The notes: a model not told the origin generated them from the sequence alone. Positions 40,274 to 61,021 are shown, counted from the stretch's first letter. The stretch: DNA of 64,000 nucleotides from Salvelinus alpinus (GCF_045679555.1 NC_092120.1:10163305-10227304); one strand, 5' to 3'. Translations and numbers: made by a program.

Positions 40274-41617
40274 CAAATCAAATCAAATCAAATTAGATTT
40301 GTCACATACACATGGTTAGCAAATGTTAATGCGAGTGTAGCGAAATGCTTGTGCTTCTAGTTCCGACAATGCAGTAATAACCAACAAGTAATCTAACCTA
40401 ACAATTCCACAACTACTACCTTATACACACAAGTGTAAAGGGATAAAGAATATGTACATAAAGATATATGAATGAGTGATGGTACAGAACAGCATAGGCA
40501 AGATGCAGTAGATGGTATAGAGTACAGTATATACATATGAGATGAGTAATGTAGGGTATATAAACATAAAGTGGCATAGTTTAAAGTGGCTAGTGATACA
40601 TGTATTACATAAAGATGGCAAGATGCAGTAGATGATATAGAGTACAGTATATACATATACATATGAGATGAGTAATGTAGGGTATGTAAACATTATATTA
40701 AGTGGCATTGTTTAAAGTGGCTAGTGATACATTTTTACATAATTTCCATCAATTCCCATTATTAAAGTGGCTGGAGTTGAGTCAGTATGTTGGCAGCGGC
40801 CACTAAATGTTAGTGGTGGCTGTTTAACAGTCTGATGGCCTTGAGATAGAAGCTGTTCTTCAGTCTCTCGGTCCCTGCTTTGATGCACCTGTACTGACCT
40901 CGCCTTCTGGATGATAGCGGGGTGAACAGGCAGTGGCTCGGGTGGTTGTTGTCCTTGATGATCTTTATGGCCTTCCTGTGACATCGGGTGGTGTAGGTGT
41001 CCTGGAGGGCAGGTAGTTTGCCCCCGGTGATGCGTTGTGCAGACCTCACTACCCTCTGGAGAGCCTTACGGTTGCGGGCGGAGCAGTTGCCGTACCAGGT
41101 GGTGATACAGCCTGACAGGATGCTCTCGATTGTCCATCTGTAGAAGTTTGTGAGTGCTTTTGGTGACAAGCCGAATTTCTTCAGCCTCCTGAGGTTGAAG
41201 AGGCGCTACTGCGCCTTCTTCACAACGCTGTCTGTGTGGGTGGACCAATTCAGTTTGTCCGTGATGTGTACACCGAGGAACTTAAAACTTTCCACCTTCT
41301 CCACTACTGTCCCGTCACCTCGGCTGCAGTGAAGGAGAGCCCGCAGGTTTTGGTAGCGGGACGTGTCAGTGGCACTGTATTGTCCTCAAAGCGAGCAAAA
41401 AAGTTATTTTGTCTGTCTGGGAGCAAGACATCCTGGTCCGCGACAGGGCTGGTTTTCTTTTTGTAATCCGTGATTGACTGTAGACCCTGCCACATACCTC
41501 TTGTGTCTGAGCTGTTGAATTGCGACTCTACTTTGTCTCTATACTGGCACTTAGCTTGTTTGATTGCCTTGCGGAGGGAATAGCTACACTTTTTGTATTC
41601 GGTCATGTATTGTATTC
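40274..41617 (-). mobile_element. L2/CR1-like LINE copy with 8-bp target duplication
   Basis: Minus orientation. The 3' tail (ATTTG repeats on the minus strand) is at 40274-40293. Coding pieces: YKKCSYSLRKAIKQAKCQYR and DTRGMWQGLQSITDYKKKT (41606-41304), then FYRWTIESILSGCITTWYGN and RRGQYRCIKAGTERLKNSFY (41169-40810). Most of the RT core is missing between these blocks. Flanked by GATTAAAT at 40266-40273 and 41618-41625. Confidence 0.82.
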
Positions 41618-41696
41618 GATTAAATGTCAGGAATTGTGAAAAACTGAATTTAAATGTATTTGGCTAAGGTGTATGTAAACTTCAGACTTCAACTGT

Positions 41697-43480
41697 ATAT
41701 AGATTAAAAGCAGAAGGATCCTTTATTAGATCTAGGAAAAAATGGCTTGAGGAGGGAGAACAGAATTCATCCTATTTCTTTTAGACTTGAGAAATATAAT
41801 TCTACAAATAACACTTTCCATAAGTTACACATTGATGGTGTTATTACAGATGACCAAAAATGAATTGCTAAATACTGTAGCAATTTTTACAGAAAATTGT
41901 ATAGTCTACATACTCTCAGGAATCCACAAATATGTTTTTTGACTCACTGAATAATGTTCACTCTATCAGTGATACAGAATCTGTTTTTATTAATCACCCA
42001 ACTTCTTACAAATTCTTTAAATAATAGTCCTGTACAAGGTATTTCCATAGCTGGTAAAGAAATTATTATAAGCCAGCTGGCTGACGATACTACACTTTTT
42101 CTGAAAGACGCCAACCAAATTCCCATATCGATCAATATAATACAATCCTTTTCCAAAGCGTCTGGTCTATATCTTAACATTAATAAATGTGAACTCATGG
42201 CTGTCGAAGATTGTGTGACACCTTCATATTATGGTATTCCAGTGAAAGAAGAACTTACATATTTAGGCATAACCATTACTAAGGATCAGAAGTCTAGAGG
42301 CTTACTCAATTAAAAAAAAACAGAAGTAGCTAAATCAATTGCTACAGAGGGACTTACCTTTAAAAGGAAGAGTCCTAATAACCAAGGCTGAAGGTATCTC
42401 TAGGCTAACATATGACACTCTATCTATATATCTTGATGGTAAAATAAGCAAGGGGATAGACCAGATGCTTTTCAACTTTCTGTGGACAAACCATACCCAT
42501 TACATTAGGAAAACTGTTGTAATGAACACTTATGAGTATGGTGGGCTGAATTTTCTGGACTTTACTACCTTAAATAATACTTTCAGGATCAATTGGAACC
42601 ACTTCTATGTGGAATTGTATTCCTGTCTTCTTTACTTTTGGTGGCCTTAACTTCATGTTGGTTTGCAATTGTAATATTGACAAAGTTCCAGTGAAACTCT
42701 GCTTTTCATCGGCAGGTTTTCTTGTCATGGTCCTTAATTATAAGCATATTTTTTCTCCACACAGATATTACATATGGAATAATCGGGATATATTGTATAA
42801 AAATACTTCTTTGTTTTTAGAATATTGGTTCCCGAAATAATATCCTATTGGTGAGCCAACTGGTAAATGTTTTTTTACTTAGTTATAAGGAATTCTTATC
42901 ACTTTACAAGATCCCTGTAACACCTAAAGATTTTGCAGTTGTTTTAGATGCCATTCCCTCAGGTGTTGCTTTATTATTCAGGAACGCGTCAAGACCTGAC
43001 CCTCAGAACCTACCTTCCATTAACCCTATTGACTCATCAGTAGGAAAGATTTGTTTCTCTTTTGGTCTATTCAACAACAGAGCGATACGAACCTTGTTTC
43101 AGCAGGATGTTGTATCTATACCTTAAGTCATGCCTTATTGGAACGGTTTATTGATAATATCTGTTGCAAAAAAGTTTGGATGTTGCCACACACATCACAC
43201 ACTTGTTAACAAAATTAAGGAAGTTTCCTTTAAAAGTATTCATAAATATTATCCTGCCAACCACTATATGATGAAGTTTAAGAAAAATATCAACTCAAAT
43301 TGTACCTTGTAATGACCACCCAGAAACAGTGTTGCATCTTTTTTTGCATTGTATTCATGTAAGAAAACTGTGGCAAGACATCAGTAGGTTTATAATTGAA
43401 CACATTTATGAAGATTTTACACTACTGTGGAGAGATGTACTGCTTGGAATATTTACCGATGATAGAAATAAGTTGAAAAA
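41697..43480 (+). pseudogene. L1 ORF2 reverse transcriptase remnant
   Basis: Continues the L1 after the nested insertions: KAEGSFIRSRKKWLEEGEQN and LHIDGVITDDQK, then a jump to SIAGKEIIISQLADDTTLFL (catalytic ADD) and SGLYLNINKCELMAVEDCV, then LKGRVLITKAEGISRLTYDT and the C-terminal region. The segment between the connector and the ADD motif is deleted, and stops interrupt the rest. Confidence 0.8.
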
Positions 43481-43849
43481 TGTTATGTAATTCATTTCAT
43501 TATTCTTTTGGCCAAATTTCATATTCACAAATGCAAATTTACAAACAAAACACCACATTTTCTTACCTTACAAAAAGAAATGGAACTATATTTTAAGACA
43601 ATTAAATACTCTACTAACAAAAAAGCTGTTAGAATTATAAGTGTATGTATGTTCCCTTCAGGTCCTTGTGTAATGTGATATTGTACCCCCTAGCCCAATT
43701 ATCCTTTGTATGTTATTTATATATACTTATGTTCCCCCATGTACTTTCTGTATTGATTTGTTGAAAAAATAAGTGCTATCACTTGTGCTTTCATGACTTA
43801 CCTGGAGCCCTATTGAGATGTGCCTTTTGTAATGTAAATCAGGCGTTAT

Positions 43850-45260
43850 TAAGTGAAACGACAAGGAGACGGAAGTGCCAGCATTCTCATGGTGGACCAG
43901 TCATTGCTGCATAGTGAACATATCGTTCACTAACCTGTACAGTAGGTGGCGGCAATACACCTTATAGGATGTAGTCTGCCATAAAAATCCAAAGAAGCAG
44001 AAGCCGCTGTCAACAGGAAAATACTAATGGGAAGATGGTGGAACTGGATGTTCTGTTTGAATCAGATGGCACGTCGAGTGGAGATGAGAAGGATTGGAAT
44101 ACGAAAGGAAATAAGTGAAGTAAAGTGATAGTTTAAGTTGGTAAATCCAAGCCTAGTTCTGATATTTTTTGGGTGAGAGTGAGGGTTTTGAATTGATGGA
44201 GTTACCTGGGAGATTCATTTTAAGTCTGAAAATCGTGGATGCGTTGGAGAAGGTGAGCGTAACACGAAGTGGATTTATTTAGGTTTTCTGTCTATCAGTA
44301 GAACAGACAGAGCATACTCTGCGCTTCAATAAGATATTGGATGTTAGTGTGTGGATCTTTGAAGCAGGGCGCCTATCAAGGGGGGGTATGTCTGGGGTGG
44401 TGCTAGAAGCAAAGGATATATGTGACGAATTGGATCAAGTGGTTGGTGCTCACCATCTGACCCACGTGGTTGATAGAGTGAGGAAGCCCACTCTATTCAT
44501 TATATTGTTTTTTGAAGAAGAGTTTCTCCCTTCTCATGTATATTTGTGAGAGACCCTGTAAAAACCTTCATGCCCAAACCCATGCAGTGTGATAAATGCC
44601 AATTTATTTGGTCAAGTGTGTATAGATGAGAGGAGTATCGTTTGCCAGCAGAGCATACATGCTGCAATTATGGTGGTGAACATGGGCCTGAATTCCCGAA
44701 GTGCTCTGTTAGTGTGAAGGAGACAGAGGTGGCAAGAATAAGGGCTGTCCAGCATGACTCCTCTACGGAGGTGGTGAGAAGAGTGGAAGAAAGGAGTGAA
44801 GTTGAAGAAATAATGGTAGTAGGAGTGGAGACACCAGTGAATATTCATTGTTAACAGAGGGATCCTGACCTGTTGCATGTTAAGAAGGTGGAGACTCGAG
44901 CGTTTATTGCGTTGGTTATCAACTGCACAGTGTAAACGAAGAGAAAATCTGAGAAAGTAGGCATTGTTGTGAGAGTGGCTCAATGTTTTTTGGGACTTGT
45001 GGATTTTAGGCATTACAAGGAATCCTGTCGACCTCACATGCCCCTGAGGCTGTGTAGGGATGTTATTTGAACTGTGACTGAAGGAGTGGGAATGTTTTTG
45101 ATTTAGTTACTGAATATTGTATGATGTCGGGGTCCCCCCCACAGCTTTCCCGCAATATAATACTTTTGTTTCACTACCTCTAACAGTAGGTGGCGGCAAT
45201 ACACAGTAGGTTGTAGTCTGCCATTAAACCTCAAAGAAGAAGAAGAAGAAGAATCCACAC
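43850..45260 (+). mobile_element. Degenerate LINE (I/Nimb-like) remnant ending at ilf2
   Basis: Weak coding traces include VSVWIFEAGRLSRGGMSGV, a knuckle-like CDKC and CCNYGGEHGPEFPKC (a Cys replaced by Tyr), and VKETEVARIRAVQ, which recall the ORF1 of I-clade fish LINEs. The block cagtaggtggcggcaataca occurs at about 43944 and again at 45186, the second followed by a GAA-repeat tail (45237-45252). Clade is inferred. Confidence 0.5.
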
Positions 45261-45358
45261 CCACTAACAAGCCAACGCAGCCGGGTCGAACACTCCTAGC
45301 AGCAGAAGTGCACATTTTCCATATCGATTTCAAGGAAGTTTCCACAACGTCTCACATA
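45261..45358 (+). promoter_or_regulatory. ilf2 5' UTR and proximal promoter space
   Basis: Only about 100 bp separate the LINE-type GAA tail from the ilf2 ATG at 45359. No TATA box is evident. The core promoter may overlap the LINE tail. Confidence 0.4.
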
Positions 45359-52579
<7,221 letters not shown>

Positions 52580-53375
52580 TTGTGATGAAGGACTTTTTTC
52601 ATTTTGTCATTCAACTGTTTTGAATGGTCCCCTTCTGAGTAGGGATGGGTATTTCTTTTTGTACTGTCTCCTACCCGCGCCCAGTTTAATAAGGGCTTGT
52701 TTTGTTTTCAGACAAACCTGATACAAGGGACACAAGGTGTGGCTTCCAATGTTTTTTGTTTTTCAGTTCATATCAAGTCTAAACAGAAATTGAACTATTT
52801 TCTCTTGGCTTATTGTATGGCAAAGATTGATTAAAAAAAGTTTTCTATGATTTCTATGGTCCACTGCCAATTTAATTTATATGGTGCTCCAGTGTACAGT
52901 TTCTCACTGAGCTGGCTGTCAAAAATGGATAGATCATGTCAGTTTGGTGTCTGAAGATACTGAACAGCCACTGGAGACCAGACGTGTCTCTGTTTATGTT
53001 ATCTGGACTATTACATACAGTGGTGGTGTTGTCAGTAATAACTGGGCTTTAATCAATGAACCCAATTACGGAGTCCCTTGACAGCAGAACTGCAAAAAGT
53101 CATAATCGTTAGAGGAGCTGTAAAGGGAGGGGGAAGCTGCTAGCGCTCAGCAATTAAAACCCAAGGCTGGCTTATTGAGGTTTTCTCTGGCTAGACAGAG
53201 AACTTGATCGAGCCATGGCTGATAGGATATCATCTATTATTTTGTTTGATATAAGTGCACAAAATACTATGCTATTGGCCCTTAAACTCTAGCATTTATT
53301 TTGCCGCACACAGTGAACAGAGCTTTTTCAATGTTTTAACTTTTTCTTGAATAATAAAGCTGAATAAACATGCTG
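52580..53375 (+). other. Probable ilf2 3' UTR
   Basis: Follows the ilf2 stop. AATAAA occurs at 53353-53358, with further hexamers close by, which would give a 3' UTR of about 0.8 kb. Earlier sites such as the gattaaaaaaag near 52830 are weaker. Confidence 0.4.
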
Positions 53376-53379
53376 TAGT

Positions 53380-55120
53380 TATTGTTGATTCTCCAGCTGA
53401 CTAACCACATCCCGCTTCAAATGGAATGTTGCAACTGTGGTATTGGGAGTACTTATCCTCAGATGGCAGAGGTTTAAACTTTTGCATCCTAAGTGTTCTA
53501 ACCATTCTGAGAAATTGCTGTTGTGTCAAAATAACAGAAGTGCTTGCTGGTGTTTTCAAAAAAAAAAAATGTTTTTGTCAAGAGGTACAAATTGTTAATA
53601 ATTGGCTCTTGGACCTTGACAATGGTTACCCTTTCATTGGGTTGTTGATTTGCAGTATCTGTCTACCTGTATACGGGTTGAAAATGGCAGATTTGGACAC
53701 GTACAAGTCTAAATTGGACTGCTATACATGAGATCAGAGCTCTGGCTCTGCGCTTCTTATGGGTTTTGAACTTGCACCGCGTAGGACAAGAAGGTGCCCC
53801 ATCCCTCCCCCTAATTGGGCATCTTTAGAAGAAAAAAAATGTAAATTACGAGGACTCTATTTTCAAAGATGAGAAGATGAGGGTTATATATACAACTTTG
53901 ATGTCATACAAGCAAGCCAAACACCCGTGAGTACAAGTGGGTACTTCACATTACCATATGAAACTTGTAATATAGTGTCAACGTTTATAATCACTGTTTG
54001 ATGTACAGGTACTAGATGTTATGGCGTTATACCCTGGGTTGTACTGAACAGAATGAGACCATGTTTGTTGTATTGTGAAGATTTCCGGTCTACCACACAT
54101 CTGAATGCACTCATGACTCCATTCTATGCTCACCAATTATGACCTGTTTTGGATTGTCTTGAGAAAGCCTAGCACTCTAAGATCATATTTTATAATTTTG
54201 CTAGTCATGTTGGCAATAGAACAAGCTTTCAAGTTATGCCCACCTGACCCAGATTGTGATTTATAATGGGTTGTTTTTTGATTGTGTTAACAGTAACTGT
54301 GTAAAGGCGGGGATGCAGGGCTATGTTCCAAACAAGTGTTCTTGCTCTAGTTCCTCAACGGCAGATCTAGGAGACAAAAAAGCACCTTATAGTTGAAGAC
54401 TCGTCTTTTAGTCATAAGTGTATTGAAATTACTTAGGAACTGTGCACACTTTGGAGAGGTGTGTGACCATTTGGAGACACCAGTTAGTCCTCTCACTTAA
54501 ACCCTTATTTGTCTTATGTTGCACCTACCCCAAATTTTCCAAGAATTTTCTTATGTTACTGAATGTATCCAGTGTTTTCAGATTTCATTACCAACAAATG
54601 TGTCAAAGTACAGTAAATGTAAAATGCACATAAAATCAACAGTAATGTTTGGATTGTCTTGTCAGGTGAACTGTTGTCCTTTAGTCTATTAATTTCCCCA
54701 TAATCTCAACTGTTCCCTTTGAATAGCTACCATGGGTATGCATATGATTTGCATATTTCTGTAAGAAACATTTCAATTTATCCTGTCCATATAGGCCAAT
54801 TTCCACACATGTAATTAAGCAATGTATGTCTTTGGAATTCAATGACTGGGGACATCAATGTAATTTAGATAATCTGCATAATAGAATTTGGCCTTCAGCA
54901 GAGGCTATCCTGTTGCTGTTCTGTAGCAGAGCCACTCTGATAAGAATATAAAAAAGTAAAATGACTAGAGGCAAAAAAAATTGAATTTATAGCCTCTAAC
55001 CCCATTTGACATGTTGGAGCTGGTATTTGACGAGAGAGATGTGTGTGTGTGTATATAGGCCTGTGACTGTCATGGATTTTGGATGACGGTAATTGGTCAG
55101 CCAAATGATAATCGTGAATA
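53380..55120. other. Intergenic sequence without recognised features
   Basis: No exon, RNA gene or repeat terminus recognised in this 1.7 kb. Confidence 0.5.
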
Positions 55121-55122
55121 GC

Positions 55123-55617
55123 AAGTCGGAAGTTTACATACACTTAGGTTGAAGTCATTAAAACTCATTTTTCAACCACTCCACAAATGTCTTGTTAACA
55201 AACTATAGTTTTGGCATATCTGTTAGGACATCTACTTTGTGCCATGACACAAGTAATTCTTTCAACAATTGTTAACAGACAGATTATTTCACTTATAATT
55301 CACTGTATCACAATTCCAGTGGGTCAGAAGTTTACATACACTAAGTTGACTGTGCCTTTAAACAGCTTGGAAAATTCCAGAAAATTATGTCATGGCTTTA
55401 GAAGCTTCCGATAGGCTAATTGACATCATTTGAATCAATTGGAGGTGTACCTGTGGATGTATTTCAAGGCCTACCTTCAAACTCAGTGCCTCTTTGCTTG
55501 ACATCATGGGAAAATCAAAATAAATTGACCTCCCACAAGTCTGGTTCATCCTTGGGAGCAATTTCCAAATGCCTGAATGTACCACGTTCATCTGTACAAA
55601 CAATAGTACGCAAGTAT
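55123..55617 (+). mobile_element. 5' part of a Sleeping Beauty-type Tc1 element
   Basis: Begins within the left terminal repeat (aagtcggaagtttacataca) without the outermost bases, includes the inner repeat near 55318, and ends in the N-terminal transposase region at caatagtacgcaagtat. The 3' part of a similar element is at 57945-58769. Confidence 0.8.
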
Positions 55618-55619
55618 GC

Positions 55620-56280
55620 TGACTCAGATTGAGTAAACTGAGTTGTTCTTTCACTCAGGAACTCTCTTCCCTCCCAGTCAGCATCTCATGGGAACAACAG
55701 TGAGACATAACAGAAACCTAATTTGCAGCAGGGTATACTGCTGTCCCAATGCCATGTTCATTTTGCCAACTAAGTGATCTGTTCATGCTGCACAAAATGC
55801 ACCTTATATGAGCTTCTTTTGTGGTGATATTCTGGAAAACAGCCACCCATTACTATTGTAACATGACATCTTTACTGATATGTTCATTGATATAAATCTA
55901 ATTAACGACATATATACTATATATATCTTGGCTGTACTGGGGGGTACTCCTATTTATCCTAAAATAGTCCAATACTGGAAACAACAGTACATTAATAAAT
56001 GCCAAAGCCACACTTAGTTTTGATTAGCATGGAGCCCCGAGGAGTGGTGCAGTAATCTGTACTTGAGAGAGGTGCAGGGCTAGAGGTCACCAGAGAGGAG
56101 GCTGACATGACAGACTCCCACACTTTCACTAATGGACCTCCCTCCCCACCACTAACCCCTCCCTTGCATGGACTGTTTTAGCAAAACTGAGGAAGGAAAT
56201 ATAATGCAGGAACAAGTAGATAAAAATTGTGATGAAAATCAACAATATTAACCATAGATGAAAATGAAATAGTATGTATA
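55620..56280. other. Sequence without recognised features
   Basis: No gene or repeat end recognised. Confidence 0.5.
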
Positions 56281-56282
56281 CA

Positions 56283-57076
56283 TAGCTAGGTTTCCATCCA
56301 ATTGATGACAGATTTTCATGCAAATATTCCAAAATCTGCATAAAGAAAATATGCACATTTTCCCACCAGTGGTGTTTCCAACAAACTGAATTGTTGCGGA
56401 TAAAAATCAGTATGTGATGACATAGTGCACACAAAATGTACTTTTTCACTAACGTTTTCATGTACCGAATAAAAACGTAAAGTTCAATGTGTTTCCATCG
56501 CTTTTTCAATTCTACTGATAGATTTGTCACAAAAACTGTTGCTTTAAATAGCAAATGTGTCTACTCTGGTCTTGGCACGTGCGTTCGAGCCAACAGCTTG
56601 CAGATACAGTGCGGGTAGGCTAGTCTACATAATGAGATTATTATGAATAAGAGCAAGAATAGTTTAATTTGTCAAATGACAGTCAAGCATCGTTCATCAT
56701 GTCAAGACCCTCGATATTTGTTGGAAAGGAGCATCAAGCTCATCGTCCACTTTCACCACCCTGTGAAGTTCATCAGAATGTATTTAATCTTTAGCTTAAT
56801 AAATGGCATAGTTTCCCGAGTCATAGACCAACCGCCTTATCATTGAGTGACTCTAAGTTTGCTTCGATATCATGGTTATTATTCAATATTTGCTGAGTTT
56901 CCACCGTCATTTCTCGCATACTTCATTTTACAGACACAAAAATATCCCACCATGTCAAACGAGCAAATTATGTAGGCATTTGTAAAATTGTACCGAAACT
57001 TCCTGTTTCCATCAAAGCTGTCTTTTTGTTCAATATGACTTTACTCGCATAAAAATTGTGGATGGAAACATGCTAA
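56283..57076. mobile_element. MITE-like element with inverted ends (taggtttccatcca)
   Basis: The left end taggtttccatccaattgat and the right end gtggatggaaacatgcta are imperfect inverted copies. The interior holds no transposase. A truncated relative is at 46985. Probably hAT-type, inferred. Confidence 0.6.
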
Positions 57077-57292
57077 GATAGACAGAGGAAATAACATCCA
57101 ATGCTATGGTGGCACAGTGGCAGAGCTCTCCATGATTTCCCTAGTCTGTAGTGGAACAAGACAAGGTTTTCTTGTTACCCGTTGGCTTTGATGTAAAGGT
57201 CATGGTTAAATATGAAATATTCAGTGGTCAAGCAAGTGAAAAGGATATATAGAAGCATCTGCTAGTCTGTGCTAGCACAAAATACAGTGCCT

Positions 57293-57420
57293 TCAGAAAC
57301 TATTCACACCCTTTGACTTTTTCCACATTTTGTGTTACAGCCTGAAATTAAAATGGATTGAATAGAGATTGTTTGTCACTGGCCTACACACAATAACCCA
57401 TAATGTCAAAGTGGAACTAT
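57293..57420. mobile_element. Terminal fragment of another Tc1-like family
   Basis: Begins cagtgccttcagaaactatt and continues gactttttccacattttgtg, a known salmonid Tc1-like terminus. It is cut off at the next element. Confidence 0.65.
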
Positions 57421-57830
57421 ACTGAACAAAAATATAAACGCAATATGCAACATACATAGGCCCACCCACTTGGGAGCCAGGCCCAGCCAATCAGAAGGAG
57501 TTTTTCCCCACAAAAGGGCTTTATTACAGACAGAAATACTCCTCAGTTTCATCAGCTGTCTGGGTGGCTGGTCTCAGACGATCCCGCAGGTGAAGAAGCT
57601 GCATTTGAAGGTCCTGGGCTGGCGTGGTTACACGTGGCCTGTGGTTTTGAGGCTGGTTGGACATACTGCCAAGTTCTCTAAAACGACGATGGAGGTCGGC
57701 TTATGGTAGAGAAATGAACATTCAATTCATGCAGTCAGCATGCCAAAACTTGAGACATCTGTGGCATTGTATTGGCTGACAAAACTGCACATTTTAGTGG
57801 CCTTTCATTGTCCCCAGCACAAGGTGCACC
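57421..57830 (-). mobile_element. Truncated Tc1-like element, related to 10158-10586
   Basis: The left end actgaacaaaaatataaacg is followed by transposase sequence on the minus strand (the block ctggtctcagacgatcccgc and onward to cagcacaaggtgcacct). The other end is missing. Confidence 0.7.
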
Positions 57831-57831
57831 T

Positions 57832-57944
57832 AGGGGCGGCAGGTAGCCTAGTGGTTAGAGCGTTGGGCCAGTAACCGGAAGGTTGCTGGATCGAATCCCT
57901 GAGCTGACAAGGTAAAAAAATTGTTGTCCTGCCGCTGAGCAAGA
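57832..57944 (+). repeat. tRNA-derived SINE, tRNA head and start of body
   Basis: Head ggcaggtagcctagtggtta with B-box-like ggatcgaatccc, then gagctgacaaggtaaaaaaa. The body is cut where Tc1 sequence starts. No CCA end, so not a tRNA gene. Confidence 0.75.
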
Positions 57945-58769
<825 letters not shown>

Positions 58770-58947
58770 TATAGATACAGGGAAATATAGAAAGAGGAGA
58801 GAAGTGTGTGTAAATAGGTTACAACTGTTGCATCCTGTTAAGTTGTACTTTCTCTGCATTTCACGTGCTCTGTCTCTGCATGTCTATAAGTGAGCGGGGC
58901 AGAGGCGAGGGAAACCGACATGGCATAGCGCTGGTTTCATCTTGGTC

Positions 58948-59297
58948 TGGTATCCCGAGGGTTGGTGATAGAGGGGAGGTACGTGCCGTGACGTTGGCTC
59001 CCTCTGCTGGGAGTACAAGAACTGGGCTCCCTGACACGCATGGCTCCAAGTAGAGGTAATTAGGGGAAAGTGCCAACCAGCTGTGGAGGCCACATAAAAT
59101 GAGCACTATGGCACACCGTGGGGAGAACAGAGAAACTGACACAGAGCAGAAGCTGAAAAGAAGGACTGAGCCAAACCTAAGTGATTTCATTGTTATGTTT
59201 ATTTTATTGCCTACTAAAGTCATGTTTGCTGACTAGAACCTCCCTGTCTCTGTGTTAATCTCTGCACGCTCAACCCAACACCCCACGGTTTACCACA
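58948..59297 (+). repeat. 5' LTR of the gypsy element
   Basis: 350 bp, from tggtatcccgag to ggtttaccaca. The sequence after it, tatggtggagaatgcgg, is where the primer-binding site should be. No clean target duplication was found. Confidence 0.75.
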
Positions 59298-59529
59298 TAT
59301 GGTGGAGAATGCGGGCATCTCAGTAGCTTTGGGTGCCATGGGGTCGAGCGTACGGAGATTACCATGGAGGTGGCTCAGTTTATCCTCAGCCAGTAGAAGC
59401 AACAGGCTCTCCAGGAGCAAGCACTGGAGGAGCAGCGCCAACAAAACCTCAGACCGGTAGCGGAGGTAGCCCAGTTGAAGGCTGGGAATGGCTTAGGAGT
59501 CTGGCCCGAATCAGTTCCTGGTTAAGTTA

Positions 59530-60072
59530 ATGGAGGAAGATGACGTGGAAACGTATTTGTGCACCTTCGAGAGGACGGCACAGAGGGAAGGATGGCCCAA
59601 GCCCAAGTGGGCCAGGCTGTTGGCGCCCTATCTCTCTGGGAAGGCCCAGAAGGCTTACTTCGACTTGAACGCCGACCAGGCCGCGAATTATGAGACTCAA
59701 ACGTGAGATCCTGAGCCATTATGGATTCAGCCTCGCACGCAGTGCAAAACTGGTCCATGACTGGGCCTTTGACTCGAACCTCTCCCCCCTCGCTCAGATG
59801 AGCGACCTGGTGTGCCTGACCAAGGGCTGCCTACTGACCGATGTACCGTCCCTCCCGATAATCGATAAGGCTGCCCTGGATCGATACCTTTGGGCCATGC
59901 CATGTCATACAAGATGAAGAATAAGGCGAGCATGCAGAATCCCCAGAGCCTAGAGGAATTGCTGACCGCTGTGGAAACCCACCAGAACACCCAGGACCTG
60001 CTGAAAGGGGCCCGGGTGAAGAGAGTGGACACGGGGAGAGGAAGAAAAGCACATAGAGAATGGAGGGGCTGA
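59530..60072 (+). pseudogene. Gypsy gag remnant
   Basis: Starts with MEEDDVETYLCTFERTAQ and LLAPYLSGKAQKAYFDL, the gypsy gag capsid-type region, then shifts frame (LKREILSHYGF). It ends at KAHREWRG and a stop. No CCHC knuckle or protease motif follows. Confidence 0.7.
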
Positions 60073-60094
60073 ATGGGGCCCAGACGGACCAGCC

Positions 60095-61020
60095 GAGAAA
60101 ACCAGGTGACTGGATCAGCACATTATAGAAACCCTTTGGTTCCCTTGCCCATTATAGGGGTGCCATTTGAACGGGTGGCGATGGATCTGGTGGGTCCATT
60201 GGTGAAGACCGCGAGGGGACACCAATACATCCTGGTAATCGTGGATTACGCCACCCGGTATCCTGAGGCAATCCCATTACTCAGCAAAAGGTATCGCACG
60301 GGAGCTCTTCCATTTATTCAGCCGGGTTGGTATTCCACGGGAAATCCTGACAGACCAGGGCACCGCATTCATGTCTCGTGTGATGAAAGATGTCTGCAAT
60401 CTATTACGAATCAAACAGCTGAGGACCAGTGTGTACCATCCACAAACGAACGGGCTAGTTGAACGATTCAATAAGACCCTAAAGCAGATGCTGAAGAAGG
60501 TCTCCCCCTTTCTCCCCCTTTGAGCTCCTGTATGGCCGTCGGCTCCGCGGACTGCTGGACCTAGCCAAGGAGATCTGGGAGGAGCAACCGACCCCCCTTT
60601 GCAGCGTGGTGGAACACGTGAAGGAGATGAGGGAGAGGATGACGGCGATTTGCCAGTGGTGAGGGAGCAAATGGCCCAGGCGCAACGCGTCCAGGAGCGC
60701 GGATACAGCCGGGGGGCCCAAACACAAGAGTTCTACCCGGGTGAGAAGGTCTTGGTGCTGTTCCCCACAACGGAGAGCAAATTCCTGGCTACGTGGCATG
60801 GGACCTACGACATTGTCGAGCGGGTAGGCGACGTCAATTATAAGGTCCACCAACCGGGGCGGAGAAAACCCCTCCAGCTTTACCATGTGAACTTACTGAA
60901 GAAGTGGCATGCACGAGAGGCGCTGTGCGTAACGTGGACCCGGCCACAGCAGAACCCGCCCTCTGTCGAAGTTGCCATGGGGGAAGACCTCAACCCGACC
61001 CAACGACAAGAGCTCAGATA
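60095..61020 (+). pseudogene. Gypsy integrase remnant
   Basis: MDLVGPL (first catalytic Asp), VDYATRYPEAIPL, TDQGTAF (second Asp) and LVERFNKTLKQML (catalytic Glu) are present but lie in more than one frame. Later the C-terminal segment RRKPLQLYHVNLLKKWHA is read. A deletion joins the KTLKQML region directly to LYGRRLRGLLDLAKE-type sequence. Confidence 0.75.
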
Positions 61021-61021
61021 G

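Larger units (their letters stand above)
39051..41695 (+). mobile_element. Sleeping Beauty-type Tc1 copy, 5' half lost, carrying an LTR and a LINE
   Basis: The Tc1 sequence resumes at 39464 (tcagcaaggaagaagccact), runs to about 40273, is interrupted by the L2-like LINE, resumes at 41618 (gattaaatgtcaggaattgt) and ends cttcaactg at 41695 before TA. Transposase pieces include [20 protein letters not shown] and [20 protein letters not shown], with frame breaks. To the left of the LTR only about 8 bp of Tc1 (tgctcagc) remain. Confidence 0.8.
35590..43790 (+). mobile_element. L1-like LINE on plus strand, broken by younger insertions
   Basis: Plus-strand L1 pieces occur in order: ORF1 C-terminal part (35620-35991), ORF2 endonuclease (about 37050-37289 joined to 38092-38884) and reverse transcriptase and C-terminal part (41697 to about 43480), then an AT-rich 3' end. 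Removing the LTR at 37290-38087 joins GNILHSECDP to LGHFICLVIG in frame. Insertions within it: solo LTR 36440-36801, solo LTR 37290-38087, and a Tc1 copy (about 39050-41695) carrying an LTR and an L2-like LINE. Stops and a deletion in the RT core show it is dead. Confidence 0.85.

Noticed and set aside
40393-40708. Minus-strand frames rich in Tyr, Ser and Cys
   Set aside because: They come from the repetitive 3' UTR of the L2-like LINE (repeats of gatgagtaatgtagggtat), not coding.
59727-60121. Minus-strand open frames in the gypsy element
   Set aside because: Antisense shadows of the gag and integrase remnants. No homology recognised.
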